NCBI GenBank assembly: GCA_037482215.1
Contig: CP148074.1
Coordinates: 2,604,001 to 2,668,000, forward strand
Length of the DNA stretch: 64,000 nucleotides
Direction of reading: 5' to 3'
DNA from: Pseudomonas mendocina
GTDB taxonomy: Bacteria; Pseudomonadota; Gammaproteobacteria; Pseudomonadales; Pseudomonadaceae
A program made the translations under genes and the position numbers. The notes beneath the pieces were generated by a model. The model saw only the letters and a list, made by a program, of their open reading frames with translations. It did not search any database and was not told where the DNA came from. Shown here one piece after another: positions 36,712 to 46,091 of this stretch (the stretch's first letter is position 1; each line of letters starts with the position of its first letter).

Positions 36712-37193
36712 TTCAACAACGCTTCTATCTCGCTAGTCAGCTCTTCAGGCTTGCACATCGGCGAGAATCGCTTGACCTGACGACCGTCAGCGCTCACCAG
36801 AAACTTGGTGAAATTCCATTTGATCGCCTGGCTGCCCAGCACCCCCGGTGCTTGCTTCTTCAAACTGACAAACAGCGGATGAGCATTGTTACCGTTTACC
36901 TCAATTTTGCGGAACAACGGAAAGCTAACGCCAAAGTTCAACTCACAGAACTGTGAAATAGCTGTTTCATCGCCGGGCTCCTGTTTGCCGAACTGATTGC
37001 AAGGGAAGCCTAGCACCACCAACCCCTTTTCTTTGTAGCGCTCCCAGAGCTGCTCCAAGCCTTTGTACTGGGGCGTAAAACCGCACTTGCTTGCTGTATT
37101 AACAACAAGGAATGCCCGCCCGCCAAAGTCTGACAGCGTCTTCTGCTCCCCACTGATGGCAGTAAGGGGTATGTCCAGTAGCTGATTACTCAT
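36708..37193 (-). CDS. Glutathione peroxidase (Cys type)
   Basis: A 161-residue thioredoxin-fold peroxidase. The peroxidatic Cys37 is in NTASKCGFTPQY, the family tetrad residues are in FPCNQFGKQEPG, and KWNFTKFLV follows. Cysteine replaces selenocysteine, as usual in bacteria, and such enzymes commonly use thioredoxin. It removes organic and hydrogen peroxides. ATG 37193 has GGAGG upstream; an upstream ORF extension to 37247 lacks support. It is expected to be regulated by the OspR-like protein encoded next in the operon. Confidence 0.92.
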   Translation of the reverse strand: MSNQLLDIPLTAISGEQKTLSDFGGRAFLVVNTASKCGFTPQYKGLEQLWERYKEKGLVVLGFPCNQFGKQEPGDETAISQFCELNFGVSFPLFRKIEVNGNNAHPLFVSLKKQAPGVLGSQAIKWNFTKFLVSADGRQVKRFSPMCKPEELTSEIEALLK

Positions 37194-37260
37194 ACTGCAG
37201 CCTCCGTTTGTTGACCCCAGTGAAGCTAGCCAACAATTAAATTGCACACAATCTATTTCT

Positions 37261-37289
37261 ATAAAAATAAGGCCCGCTGATTACGGGCC
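37261..37289 (-). terminator. Terminator after msrB
   Basis: Read on the minus strand, GGCCCG-taatcag-CGGGCC is followed by a T-rich tail (TTATTTTTAT). It separates msrB from the gpx-ospR unit. Confidence 0.75.
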
Positions 37290-37328
37290 TGTTTCGCTCA
37301 AAATAACGCGCCTCGCACCACCACAACC

Positions 37329-37724
37329 TTAAGTCCGCTCGACCAAGTTCAATGACGCTGAGTTGATGCAATAGCGCAAACCGGTCGGCGTAGGGCCATC
37401 TGGAAACACGTGACCGAGGTGGGCATCACAGTTCGCGCATTTAACTTCGATCCGATGCATCCCATGGCTGAAATCATCCACGCTACGAATGACCTGATCA
37501 TTCACGGGCTGGAAATAGCTGGGCCAACCGCTTCCAGAATCATATTTAGCGTCGGAATCGAACAAGGCCGTTTTACAGCACGCGCAGTGATAGACACCCG
37601 GCGTTTTGCTGTCATGGTACTTACCGGTGAATGCCCGTTCCGTGCCGCCTAGCCGGCAAATATGAAATTGCTCTTCGGTAAGTTCCTCGCGCCAAGCGTC
37701 CAGAGGCTTATCCAATTTATCCAT
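37329..37724 (-). CDS. msrB: Peptide methionine-(R)-S-oxide reductase MsrB
   Basis: The 131-residue enzyme has the zinc-binding pairs Cys47/Cys50 and Cys96/Cys99 (HCACC and CANC), the SGSGWPSY signature, and catalytic Cys119 in RYCINSASL. It repairs Met-R-sulfoxide in proteins, with thioredoxin as reductant. ATG 37724 is preceded by GAGGAG; an in-frame start at 37760 would add 12 residues without support. It is a single-gene unit in the antioxidant cluster, matching PA2827 in order. Confidence 0.95.
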   Translation of the reverse strand: MDKLDKPLDAWREELTEEQFHICRLGGTERAFTGKYHDSKTPGVYHCACCKTALFDSDAKYDSGSGWPSYFQPVNDQVIRSVDDFSHGMHRIEVKCANCDAHLGHVFPDGPTPTGLRYCINSASLNLVERT

Positions 37725-37929
37725 GACCCACTCCTCAACTGAAAAAAGCCCGGCCTGCACCTTTGCCTAGGCCAGGCTGCGACGTATCATTCGCGCTCAG
37801 TCTGTCACCCGCACCACAACCTGCCAAGGCTCGGCAGCAGTAGGTATCGAAGCGGCACCGCCGCTCGGCAGTTTCCAGACCTGCGCCACCGGGTTGAAGT
37901 GCGGTATTTCCTCATATCAGGACCCTATC

Positions 37930-39141
37930 ATGCAGTTCAGCAAATCCAACAAGCTCGCCAACGTTTGCTATGACATCCGCGGGCCGGTGCTCAAGCACGC
38001 CAAACGCCTGGAGGAAGAAGGACATCGAATCCTCAAGCTGAACATCGGCAACCCGGCGCCGTTTGGTTTTGAAGCGCCTGACGAAATTCTTCGTGATGTC
38101 ATCCGTAACCTGCCTACGGCACAAGGCTACAGTGATTCAAAAGGCCTGTTCAGCGCCCGTAAAGCAGTGATGCAGTACTACCAGCAAAAGCAGGTAGAAG
38201 GCGTTGGCATTGAAGACATTTACTTGGGTAACGGTGTCTCCGAGCTGATCGTCATGGCCATGCAGGCCCTGCTCAATAATGGCGATGAAGTACTGATTCC
38301 TGCTCCCGACTACCCACTGTGGACGGCCTCGGTAGCCTTGGCGGGCGGCAATCCAGTGCACTACCTGTGCGACGAGCAAGCAGGCTGGTTCCCGGATATC
38401 GCCGATATGAAGGCGAAGATCACGCCAAACACCAAAGCATTGGTACTGATCAACCCGAACAACCCGACGGGCGCGGTGTATTCCAAAGAAGTTCTGATGG
38501 ACATCGTTGAGCTGGCACGCCAGCACAACTTGGTGCTGTTCTCTGACGAAATCTACGACAAGATTCTCTACGACGAAGCCCAGCACATCTCCACCGCTTC
38601 ACTGGCACCAGACGTGCTCTGCCTGACCTTCAACGGCCTGTCCAAGTCCTACCGCGTGGCGGGCTTCCGCTCCGGCTGGATCGCCATTTCCGGCCCTAAG
38701 CATCAGGCTAAGAGCTATATTGAAGGCATCGACATTCTGGCGAACATGCGCCTGTGCGCCAACGTACCGAGTCAGCACGCCATCCAGACAGCTCTGGGCG
38801 GTTATCAAAGCATTAACGACCTGGTTCTTCCCGGCGGCCGCCTGCTGGAACAACGCAACCGAGCCTGGGAGCTGCTCAACAACATCCCTGGCGTGAGCTG
38901 CGTGAAGCCAATGGGCGCATTGTATGCCTTCCCCAAAATCGACCCGAAAGTCTGCCCGATCCATAACGACGAAAAATTCGTACTGGACCTGCTGCTCTCG
39001 GAAAAACTGCTGGTCGTTCAAGGCACTGCCTTCAACTGGCCATGGCCTGACCACTTCCGTGTGGTTACCCTGCCCCGTGTTGATGACCTTGAAGCCGCCA
39101 TCACACGCATCGGCAGTTTCCTCAAAACTTACAAACAGTAA
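37930..39141 (+). CDS. alaA: Alanine-type aminotransferase (AlaA-like)
   Basis: The 403-residue fold-type I aminotransferase begins MQFSKSNKLANVCYDIRGPV, close to E. coli AlaA (about 405 residues). It has LNIGNPAPFGF, VLINPNNPTGAVYS and the PLP lysine in FNGLSKSYRVAGFRSGW. In the family it interconverts glutamate/pyruvate with alanine/2-oxoglutarate. ATG 37930 is chosen over an in-frame start at 37894, since residues from MQFSK onward match the family start. It is divergent from msrB; the 205 bases between hold both promoters. Confidence 0.88.
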   Translation: MQFSKSNKLANVCYDIRGPVLKHAKRLEEEGHRILKLNIGNPAPFGFEAPDEILRDVIRNLPTAQGYSDSKGLFSARKAVMQYYQQKQVEGVGIEDIYLGNGVSELIVMAMQALLNNGDEVLIPAPDYPLWTASVALAGGNPVHYLCDEQAGWFPDIADMKAKITPNTKALVLINPNNPTGAVYSKEVLMDIVELARQHNLVLFSDEIYDKILYDEAQHISTASLAPDVLCLTFNGLSKSYRVAGFRSGWIAISGPKHQAKSYIEGIDILANMRLCANVPSQHAIQTALGGYQSINDLVLPGGRLLEQRNRAWELLNNIPGVSCVKPMGALYAFPKIDPKVCPIHNDEKFVLDLLLSEKLLVVQGTAFNWPWPDHFRVVTLPRVDDLEAAITRIGSFLKTYKQ

Positions 39142-39227
39142 ACAGGGAATGAGCCGGCGCACGCCCAGATACAGCTGGCCGTGCACCGGCCACTTTTCAC
39201 CTTAATTTCAGCAATGGAAATAACTGG

Positions 39228-39680
39228 ATGGATTTGCAGATAGACGACTTCTATAAAGATGCCGCCGCAGGTCTGCTGGCCTTGTATCAGGCGTTTCCCT
39301 GCAAATCCGCCCTATATGTTGAAGACCTGATCGGCCGGGAAGAACCTGACGAGTTCGGCCTCCCCACACCCCGCCACCAAAGCTGCCTGGGCGCTCTGCT
39401 ATGGCTTGCGGATGAGGGGTACATTCGCTTCGATTCGACGATCGGTTACGACGCTTTGGATCAAGCAGTGCTGACAGAAAAGTCTTTCATGCGTCTCACC
39501 CGGGCCGTGCCATTCGCTGTCGATTCTGAGCAACAGCTCCCACCTAGTGTACGTAGGACAAGGGGTACACTTGCTTTTCAGTTACGTGAGGCACTTTCTC
39601 AACGTAACAGTGAACGTGTTGCACGACTGACCCGTCTACTCTTTGAAAGCAATCTGAGCAGCACAAGCGACATAGTTTGA
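39228..39680 (+). CDS. Conserved hypothetical protein (PA2829 position)
   Basis: A 150-residue soluble protein with no signal peptide, membrane segment or catalytic motif. Residues 1-90 (FYKDAAAGLLALYQAFPCKS, then LGALLWLADEGYIRFD) could form a small winged helix, and the C-terminus is helical and Arg/Ser-rich. I do not recognise the family. It lies between the alaA-like and htpX genes, the same place as a conserved hypothetical in P. aeruginosa. Confidence 0.72.
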   Translation: MDLQIDDFYKDAAAGLLALYQAFPCKSALYVEDLIGREEPDEFGLPTPRHQSCLGALLWLADEGYIRFDSTIGYDALDQAVLTEKSFMRLTRAVPFAVDSEQQLPPSVRRTRGTLAFQLREALSQRNSERVARLTRLLFESNLSSTSDIV

Positions 39681-39769
39681 AATAGAAGCTCAGTTGAAGA
39701 ACCAGGGTAGCCGCCCTTATATAGCCGGCAATAACCAATAGTTTCACCCGTGAGGAGTCTCTACACACC

Positions 39770-40642
39770 ATGATGCGCATTATGCTGTTCCTGGCCACCA
39801 ACATTGCAGTGTTGATCATTGCCAGCATCACCCTGAAATTGCTTGGGGTTGACCGCTTCACCGGCCAGAACTACGGAAGCCTTTTGGTTTTCTGCGCCGT
39901 GTTCGGTTTCGCCGGCTCGCTGGTTTCGCTGTTCCTGTCCAAATGGATGGCGAAGATGAGCACCAAGACTGAAATCATCACCCAACCACGCACACGCCAT
40001 GAGCAATGGCTGCTGCAAACCGTGGAAGAGCTGTCCCGCGAAGCGGGTATCAAAATGCCGGAAGTCGGTATCTTCCCGGCCTATGAGTCCAATGCATTTG
40101 CCACAGGCTGGAACAAGAACGACGCACTGGTTGCGGTCAGCCAAGGCCTGCTGGAACGTTTCTCACCAGATGAAGTGCGTGCGGTACTGGCCCACGAAAT
40201 TGGCCACGTAGCTAACGGTGACATGGTGACCTTGGCTCTGATCCAGGGCGTTGTGAACACCTTTGTTATGTTCTTCGCCCGTATCTTCGGTAACTTCGTT
40301 GACAAGGTGATCCTGAAAAACGAAGAAGGCCAAGGCATTGGTTACTTTGTTGCCACTATCTTCGCGGAACTGGTACTGGGCATCCTGGCCAGCATCATCG
40401 TTATGTGGTTCTCGCGTAAGCGTGAATACAAAGCGGATGAAGCTGGTGCGCGCCTGGCCAGCACCGGTGCCATGATTGCAGCCTTGCAGCGCCTACGCGC
40501 CGAGCAGGAAGTACCGGTAAACATGCCAAGCAGCCTGACAGCCTTTGGCATCAACGGCGGCCTGAAAAATGGTCTGGCTGGCTTGCTGATGAGCCACCCA
40601 CCACTGGAAGACCGTATCGAAGCCCTGCGCCAGCGCGGCTAA
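39770..40642 (+). CDS. htpX: Protease HtpX, membrane zinc metalloprotease
   Basis: The 290-residue M48B protease has N-terminal membrane segments at about residues 4-24 and 36-56. The zinc motif HEIGH is at 142-146, two further membrane segments follow, and the third zinc ligand lies in the [11 protein letters not shown] region. It degrades damaged membrane proteins in the inner membrane together with FtsH. A GAGGAG lies upstream; ATG 39770 and 39773 are both possible, and the [11 protein letters not shown] start is family-like. A strong terminator follows. Confidence 0.96.
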   Translation: MMRIMLFLATNIAVLIIASITLKLLGVDRFTGQNYGSLLVFCAVFGFAGSLVSLFLSKWMAKMSTKTEIITQPRTRHEQWLLQTVEELSREAGIKMPEVGIFPAYESNAFATGWNKNDALVAVSQGLLERFSPDEVRAVLAHEIGHVANGDMVTLALIQGVVNTFVMFFARIFGNFVDKVILKNEEGQGIGYFVATIFAELVLGILASIIVMWFSRKREYKADEAGARLASTGAMIAALQRLRAEQEVPVNMPSSLTAFGINGGLKNGLAGLLMSHPPLEDRIEALRQRG

Positions 40643-40652
40643 CAGCGCCACG

Positions 40653-40680
40653 AAAAAGGCGGCCCTCGAGCCGCCTTTTT
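40653..40680. terminator. Bidirectional terminator between htpX and tpm
   Basis: AAAAAGGCGG-ccctcga-gCCGCCTTTTT: stem flanked by A and T tracts between convergent genes. Confidence 0.9.
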
Positions 40681-40694
40681 ACGCAAGAATGTCC

Positions 40695-41351
40695 TTACGC
40701 CCTTATTAAGCGATAGACGTTCTCCTCCAAACGACTCAAGCCCTTCTCTAAAAAACGCCAGTTACCGCCTAATACATCTAGCTGCTGTAACCGCTCAACG
40801 TCCCAATCTGGACTGAATAACCGCTGTACTTCCTCATCACTCACCGCAAAAGGTGGGCCCGACATCTGCTCTTGCGGATAATCCAACGTCACCAACAGTG
40901 ACTGGCAGCCACGGGGCATAATCTGGCTGAGATGCGCTACATACCGCGCCCTCATCTCCGGCGGCAGTGCAATCAGTGCTGCACGATCATAAATGCCGCG
41001 ACAAGCCTCGACGTGCTCAGCCGTCAGTGCAAAAAAATCACCACAAAAAATCCGTAACCTTTCTGCCTCATAACACCTGAACGCCCCCGCTTCAGTCACC
41101 TCAGGCTGCAGCCCTTGCTCCTTAAAAAAGTCCTCAACGGCCACCTGTGAAAGCTCAATGCCAAGCACTTGCAGCCCCTGAGCGGACAGCCAAACCATAT
41201 CCAGACTCTTGCCGCATAACGGCACAAACACCTGATCCCCTGAATAAAGCTGCAACGCAGGCCAATGTTGTACAAGGTCAGCGTTCACCTCCCGCTGATG
41301 AAAGCCAATCTCACTGCGTGCCCAGCGGCGATGCCAAAACTCTGCGTGCAT
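40695..41351 (-). CDS. tpm: Thiopurine S-methyltransferase
   Basis: A 218-residue SAM-dependent methyltransferase. It starts with FWHRRWARSEIGFHQ, the SAM site is in VFVPLCGKSLDMVWL, and VLGIELSQVAVEDFF follows. These features are characteristic of bacterial Tpm, which methylates thiopurines and also tellurite and selenium compounds. No operon partner is evident. ATG 41351 begins MHAEFW as in the family. Confidence 0.94.
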   Translation of the reverse strand: MHAEFWHRRWARSEIGFHQREVNADLVQHWPALQLYSGDQVFVPLCGKSLDMVWLSAQGLQVLGIELSQVAVEDFFKEQGLQPEVTEAGAFRCYEAERLRIFCGDFFALTAEHVEACRGIYDRAALIALPPEMRARYVAHLSQIMPRGCQSLLVTLDYPQEQMSGPPFAVSDEEVQRLFSPDWDVERLQQLDVLGGNWRFLEKGLSRLEENVYRLIRA

Positions 41352-41476
41352 ACGAACTCCCAGATCCCCTACAAGGCTTCAAATCAAATTACCCGATACG
41401 AATGCCCCAACTATTCAGCTTTTAACCACCCCGCAGGTGATCGAAAATAGGACATTAGTGTATGGAGGTGTTCGCC

Positions 41477-42247
41477 ATGTTAATGCCAAGCCTGTTTATT
41501 TCACACGGATCGCCAATGATCGCGTTGATGCCGGGCGAAACCGGCCCAGTCCTGACCAGGCTCGCCGCCCAACTGCCACGACCGAAGGCAATTGTGGTGG
41601 TCTCCGCGCATTGGGAAAGCAATGACCTGCGCATCAGCAGCGGTAGCCAGCCTGCAACCTGGCATGACTTCGGCGGCTTCCCTCAGGCACTTTATGAACT
41701 TCAGTACCCTGCCCCCGGCCAGCCACAGCTGGCCGCAGACATAGCCCAACGCCTGAACGAAGCCGGTCTGCCGGCAACGCTTGATGCGCAACGCCCGTTT
41801 GACCATGGAACCTGGGTTCCCCTACGACTGATGTACCCGCAGGCAGATATTCCTGTGGTGCAGATATCACTGCCCAGCCAGCATGGCACTGAATTGATCC
41901 TGCGTATCGGCGAGGTCCTACAGGATCTACGCGCAGAGGGCATTCTTCTGATCGGCTCCGGCAGCATCACACACAACCTGCGGGATATGGATCGTTATGC
42001 TGGGCCGGATAGTGTCGAGCCTTGGGCTCAAGCGTTTCGCGATTGGGTCGTAGAAAAGCTGGATCGCCGGGACACCTCTGCGCTACTCAACTACCGCCAA
42101 CTAGCGCCAAACGCCGTGCGCAGTCATCCCACTGATGAGCACTTTCTGCCGTTGTATTTCGCAATGGGTGCTGGTCGTGATTTTAAAGTCGAGCACACGG
42201 GTTTCGCATTCGGAACGCTGGGCATGGATATCTATAGCTTTGCCTGA
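41477..42247 (+). CDS. DODA/LigB-type extradiol dioxygenase family protein (YgiD-like)
   Basis: The 256-residue product has metal-ligand histidines expected in SLFISHGSP and VVSAHWE, with PFDHGTWVPLRLMYP and GSGSITHNLRD further on. These match the class III extradiol dioxygenase family, including E. coli YgiD and plant DOPA dioxygenase. It would cleave an aromatic diol, and the natural substrate is unknown. ATG 41477 has GGAGGT at a spacing of seven; ATG 41462 is upstream of that element and less likely. Confidence 0.9.
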   Translation: MLMPSLFISHGSPMIALMPGETGPVLTRLAAQLPRPKAIVVVSAHWESNDLRISSGSQPATWHDFGGFPQALYELQYPAPGQPQLAADIAQRLNEAGLPATLDAQRPFDHGTWVPLRLMYPQADIPVVQISLPSQHGTELILRIGEVLQDLRAEGILLIGSGSITHNLRDMDRYAGPDSVEPWAQAFRDWVVEKLDRRDTSALLNYRQLAPNAVRSHPTDEHFLPLYFAMGAGRDFKVEHTGFAFGTLGMDIYSFA

Positions 42248-42299
42248 GCATTCAACGCTTAAACGGTTCAGACGACTCAAGCACCACTCACCCAGAAAC

Positions 42300-42329
42300 A
42301 AAAAAGCCCTGCATGAGCAGGGCTTTTTC
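42300..42329. terminator. Bidirectional terminator between the dioxygenase gene and deaD
   Basis: A-tract, stem AGCCCTGC / GCAGGGCT with loop ATGA, then T-tract, placed between convergent genes. Confidence 0.92.
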
Positions 42330-42344
42330 TTAACGCCGTAGAGA

Positions 42345-44021
42345 TCAGTCTTCGCGATAGCGACGCAGCTTCAACGGTTTGCCACCTACACGGGTGTCTT
42401 TCAGCTTGGCCAGCAGGCGTTCCAGGCCGTCTTCTGGAAGCTCAACCAGACTGAAGCTCTCGCGCACCTGAATGCGGCCGATTGCTTCACGTGCCAAACC
42501 ACCCTCGTTGAGGATTGCGCCCAGCAGGTTCTTGGCGGCGATACCATCGCGCGCGCCCAGTGCAGTACGGCAGCGAGCACGACCTTCTGCCAGCGGCATT
42601 GGCGCACGACGCTCACGACCACCTTCACGCTCAGGACGCGGACCACGCTCAGAGCGCTCCGAACGCTCACGCGGGCCACCCGGAACCAGCGGCTGCTCAC
42701 GCTCAACCTCAGCCAGACTCAGGGCCTGACCGTTGGTAGCCTTGCGCAGCAGCGCAGCGGCCAGAGCACGCGGGCTGCAACCGATGTCAGCGGTCAGACG
42801 ATCGAGCAGATCACCGTGGGTGGCTTCAGCATCAGCAACCAGCGGCGCCAGGCTTGCAGTCAGCTTCTTGATGCGTGCACCCAGAACCTGCTGAGCGTTT
42901 GGCAACTTAACTTCGCCAACTTTTTGTCCGGTTACACGCTCAATCACCTGCAGCATGCGGCGTTCACGCGGCGTAACCAGCAGCAGTGCACGGCCGGTAC
43001 GACCTGCACGACCAGTACGGCCGATACGGTGTACGTAGGATTCCGGATCGTACGGCATGTCCACGTTCATCACGTGGGTGATACGCGGCACGTCCAGACC
43101 ACGGGCAGCAACGTCAGTTGCAATCACGATGTCGAGACGACCGTCTTTCAGCGAGTCGATTACGCGCTCACGCTGGTTCTGGGCGATGTCACCGTTCAGC
43201 GCAGCGGCTTTGTAGCCTTTGGCTTCCAGGGCAGCAGCCAGATCCAGAGTGGCTTGCTTGGTGCGAACGAAACCGATCAGCGCATCAAACTCTTCCACTT
43301 CCAGCAGACGCAAAACAGCGGCGTGCTTCTGGTCCGCGTGGACCATCAGGTGCGCCTGCTCAATGGCCGTTACTGTCTGAGTCTTTGAAGCGATTTTGAT
43401 GTGCTGAGGTTCACGCAGGTGCTTTTCAGCAATAGCACGAATCGAATGTGGCAAAGTGGCCGAGAACAGTACGCTCTGACGGCTGGCCGGCATGGCTTCG
43501 AAGATTACTTCGAGGTCATCCATAAAGCCCAATTTGAGCATCTCGTCTGCCTCGTCCAGCACCAGGAACTGGATGGTCGAGAGCATCTTTTCGTCGCGAC
43601 GCAGGTGATCAACCAAACGTCCCGGCGTTGCCACAATTACTTGAGCCCCCTGGCGAATGGCTTTCAGTTGCGGGCCCATTGGCGCGCCACCGTATACCGC
43701 CACCACATTCAGGCCGGGCATTTGTTTAGAGTAGGATTCAAACGCGGTGGCCACTTGCAGGGCCAGTTCGCGGGTCGGCGCCAGAATCAGCGCCTGAGGT
43801 TCACGCTTGCTTGCATCAATTTTAGTCAGCAGAGGCAAAGCAAAAGCAGCGGTCTTGCCGGTACCGGTTTGAGCTTGCCCAATCATGTCGCGCCCGGAAA
43901 GAATGACCGGGATTGCTTGGGACTGAATAGGCGACGGCTCTTCGTAGCCAATTGCAGTCAGTGCAGCGACGATGCTGGGGTGAAGTCCGAGTGCGGCGAA
44001 GCCGCCGATTTCCTGGGTCAT
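42345..44021 (-). CDS. deaD: DEAD-box RNA helicase DeaD/CsdA
   Basis: The 558-residue helicase has the Q motif GYEEPSPIQSQAIP, Walker A AQTGTGKT (50-57), the DEAD box in VLDEADEML, SAT in FSATLPHSI, and HRIGRTGRAGRTG. An Arg/Glu-rich linker (about residues 440-485) is followed by a DbpA-like RNA-binding domain with IQVRESFSLVELPED. It unwinds RNA in ribosome assembly and mRNA turnover, and is typically cold-induced. The start at 44021 has a TAAGG element. A long upstream region suggests an untranslated leader. It matches PA2840 in order. Confidence 0.95.
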   Translation of the reverse strand: MTQEIGGFAALGLHPSIVAALTAIGYEEPSPIQSQAIPVILSGRDMIGQAQTGTGKTAAFALPLLTKIDASKREPQALILAPTRELALQVATAFESYSKQMPGLNVVAVYGGAPMGPQLKAIRQGAQVIVATPGRLVDHLRRDEKMLSTIQFLVLDEADEMLKLGFMDDLEVIFEAMPASRQSVLFSATLPHSIRAIAEKHLREPQHIKIASKTQTVTAIEQAHLMVHADQKHAAVLRLLEVEEFDALIGFVRTKQATLDLAAALEAKGYKAAALNGDIAQNQRERVIDSLKDGRLDIVIATDVAARGLDVPRITHVMNVDMPYDPESYVHRIGRTGRAGRTGRALLLVTPRERRMLQVIERVTGQKVGEVKLPNAQQVLGARIKKLTASLAPLVADAEATHGDLLDRLTADIGCSPRALAAALLRKATNGQALSLAEVEREQPLVPGGPRERSERSERGPRPEREGGRERRAPMPLAEGRARCRTALGARDGIAAKNLLGAILNEGGLAREAIGRIQVRESFSLVELPEDGLERLLAKLKDTRVGGKPLKLRRYRED

Positions 44022-44365
44022 GGGTCTGCCTTAAATACATCCGCAAAAGACCCATATTCCAAAGCTGCGCATGCCGTGTAAGACCAAAAGGTCACCCTGG
44101 CAGCTCTGTCGGCGGGGATTTGCGAAAACATGGTGATAAATGAATCGTCAAGGATAGTCCGTGTGGGGGACTGGCTGCCGAGGTTTTGCCCCCGGGCGAT
44201 GTGCTCTACCTGAACGTGGTCAAGTTTTGACCGGCGCACACTATACCGGAAATCCTGGCTGATGTGTTGATTTCCTGCGAAATTAAACAGGCAATACGGT
44301 AGGCTAAAAAACTATAAATGCCGCGACCAATATACAAAAACACACTCAGCTGAGGACAGCTCTCC
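44022..44365. other. Intergenic region between divergent deaD and crotonase genes
   Basis: 344 bases without a supported gene. The deaD side is likely to contain a long 5' leader, common for cold-shock helicase genes, and both promoters lie here. Close to the crotonase start there is a small inverted repeat (AGCTGAGGACAGCT) containing the GAGGA ribosome binding site. No further structure was identified with confidence. Confidence 0.4.
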
Positions 44366-45157
44366 ATGACCAGCCACACAGAAGGACGTGTAACCCGGGA
44401 AAAGCTAGGACATGTCTTGCTGATCGGACTCGACCGCGTCAACAAGCGAAATGCCTTCGACATGGCCATGCTGGATGACCTAGCACTGGCCTATGGAGAG
44501 TTCGAACGTGACCAAGACGCCCGAGTGGCACTGCTCTTTGCCCATGGCGAACATTTCACCGGCGGGCTCGATTTGGCTAACGTCGCCACCGAACTGGCCG
44601 CTGGCTGGAAAATCCCTGAGGGCGGCTATGACCCAATGGGCACATTTGGCGGTAAACGAGTAACCAAGCCCGTTATCGTCGCGGCACAAGGCTACTGTTA
44701 CACCATTGGTATTGAGTTGATGCTGGCGGCTGATATCAACCTGTGTGCCAGCAACACCCGCTTTGCGCAAATGGAAGTTCAGCGCGGCATCCTGCCCTTT
44801 GGGGGCGCGACCCTGCGATTGCCGCGAATAGCTGGCTGGGGCAATGCCATGCGCTGGCTGCTAACCGGCGACCCGTTTGATGCCCACGAAGCCTACCGCC
44901 TGGGGCTTGTTCAAGAAGTACTGGCCACCGAAGACCTGATGCCGACCGCACTGAAGCTGGCACAGCGTATCGCAGCCCAAGCGCCATTAGGCGTGCAGGC
45001 TACTTTGGCCTCTGCGCGGCAAGCCATTGTGGAAGGTGAAGCGGCAGCGTGTGCCGCCCTGCCTGCGGTTGCGACCCGACTGATTGGCAGTGAGGATGCC
45101 CAAGAAGGCCTGCGCGCTATGCAGGAACGCAGGCCGGGTGAGTTCAAAGGCCGTTGA
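44366..45157 (+). CDS. Enoyl-CoA hydratase/isomerase family protein (crotonase)
   Basis: The 263-residue crotonase-fold protein has the oxyanion-hole segments GEHFTGGLDLANV and QGYCYTIGIELMLAADINLC, and FAQMEVQRGILPFGGATLRLP follows. The glutamate expected in classic hydratases is present in the MEVQRG region. The precise substrate cannot be read; short- or branched-chain enoyl-CoA is likely. The gene ends directly against the convergent spermidine-synthase-like gene without an intervening base, and no terminator is visible there. Confidence 0.88.
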   Translation: MTSHTEGRVTREKLGHVLLIGLDRVNKRNAFDMAMLDDLALAYGEFERDQDARVALLFAHGEHFTGGLDLANVATELAAGWKIPEGGYDPMGTFGGKRVTKPVIVAAQGYCYTIGIELMLAADINLCASNTRFAQMEVQRGILPFGGATLRLPRIAGWGNAMRWLLTGDPFDAHEAYRLGLVQEVLATEDLMPTALKLAQRIAAQAPLGVQATLASARQAIVEGEAAACAALPAVATRLIGSEDAQEGLRAMQERRPGEFKGR

Positions 45158-45931
45158 TCAGCTAGCTTGGCGAATGCATCGAATCAGCGGCTCAAGGGAA
45201 TAACCGAGCTTAGGCGCCAGAGCAGCATTGCGCTGGCGCAGCAGGTCACGATCCAGTGACTGATCCAGATCAGCCGGAACCATCAGCACCACATTGCCCT
45301 CCTTCACCGGGCACTCCCAGTAATGGCGATGAAACAGTCCTCGTAACAACGCAGCGCCCAACGGCTTACCGTCATTACTGGCCCACTGGTTGATGATCAG
45401 CCATCCACCAGGGTTGAGCTTCTGCTGACAGTCTTCAAGAAACTTCCAGGCCAGATGTCCGCTGGACGGGCCGTTATCGTTGTACAGGTCAACAAACAGC
45501 AAGTCTGTCTTCTCAGCGCTATCCAACAGTTCAACCGCATCGCCAATGCGAATGGTCAGGCGTGGATCATCTGCAAGCCCCATGTATTCCATCGCTAAGC
45601 GAGGGACATCCGGGCGCAACTCGATGACTTCAACGTCGTCCAGTGGCAAAAACTTCAGACATGCCTGGGTCAAATTGCCCGCCCCAAGGCCGAGGAACAG
45701 CGCACTCTCCGGCGCCTCGCAGGCCAGCGCTGCCATGAGCATGGCGCGGGTGTAGTCGTACTCCAGCCAACTCGGATCGGGCATAAAGGTACAGCTCTGC
45801 TCGATGGCTTCACCAAATTCGAGAAAGCGATAGGCGCCCATTTCGACTACCTGAATAACCCCGAACGCATCGTGCACTTCAGCAATCATTACCGGCTCAG
45901 GCATTTGATCGACTGGGGGTAAACCCGGCAT
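45158..45931 (-). CDS. Spermidine synthase-like methyltransferase-fold protein
   Basis: The product, about 257 residues, has a Rossmann-like core with ALFLGLGAGNLTQACLKFLP, VEVIELRPDVPRLAMEYM and LLFVDLYNDNG. The GxGxG and acidic segments match the spermidine/spermine synthase family. Polyamine-specific residues are not evident, so it may be a fused-type homologue of unknown substrate rather than SpeE. ATG 45931 has GGAG nine bases upstream; ATG 45952 is an alternative start adding seven residues. Confidence 0.8.
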   Translation of the reverse strand: MPGLPPVDQMPEPVMIAEVHDAFGVIQVVEMGAYRFLEFGEAIEQSCTFMPDPSWLEYDYTRAMLMAALACEAPESALFLGLGAGNLTQACLKFLPLDDVEVIELRPDVPRLAMEYMGLADDPRLTIRIGDAVELLDSAEKTDLLFVDLYNDNGPSSGHLAWKFLEDCQQKLNPGGWLIINQWASNDGKPLGAALLRGLFHRHYWECPVKEGNVVLMVPADLDQSLDRDLLRQRNAALAPKLGYSLEPLIRCIRQAS

Positions 45932-46091
45932 CAGAACACTCCACCATGACATCCCTGACCATTTTGATCAGGCGAAAGTCGCCAATTGTCATTGAGCTCA
46001 CTACCCCAGGTCACGCGATAATTTGTCGCAGCCGCTGACTGACACGTGAGTCGGCAATCCACAAAATACAAAAACGAATCGTGAGGTCATC

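Noticed and set aside
37797..37916. Minus-strand open stretch upstream of msrB reading like a protein C-terminus (ending VVVRVTD)
   Set aside because: There is no ATG or convincing alternative start between the flanking stops, and it overlaps the alaA promoter region; at most a gene remnant, not supportable as a feature.
42816..44081. Two long plus-strand frames opposite deaD
   Set aside because: All helicase motifs are intact on the minus strand; the plus-strand translations show no motif and no ribosome site.
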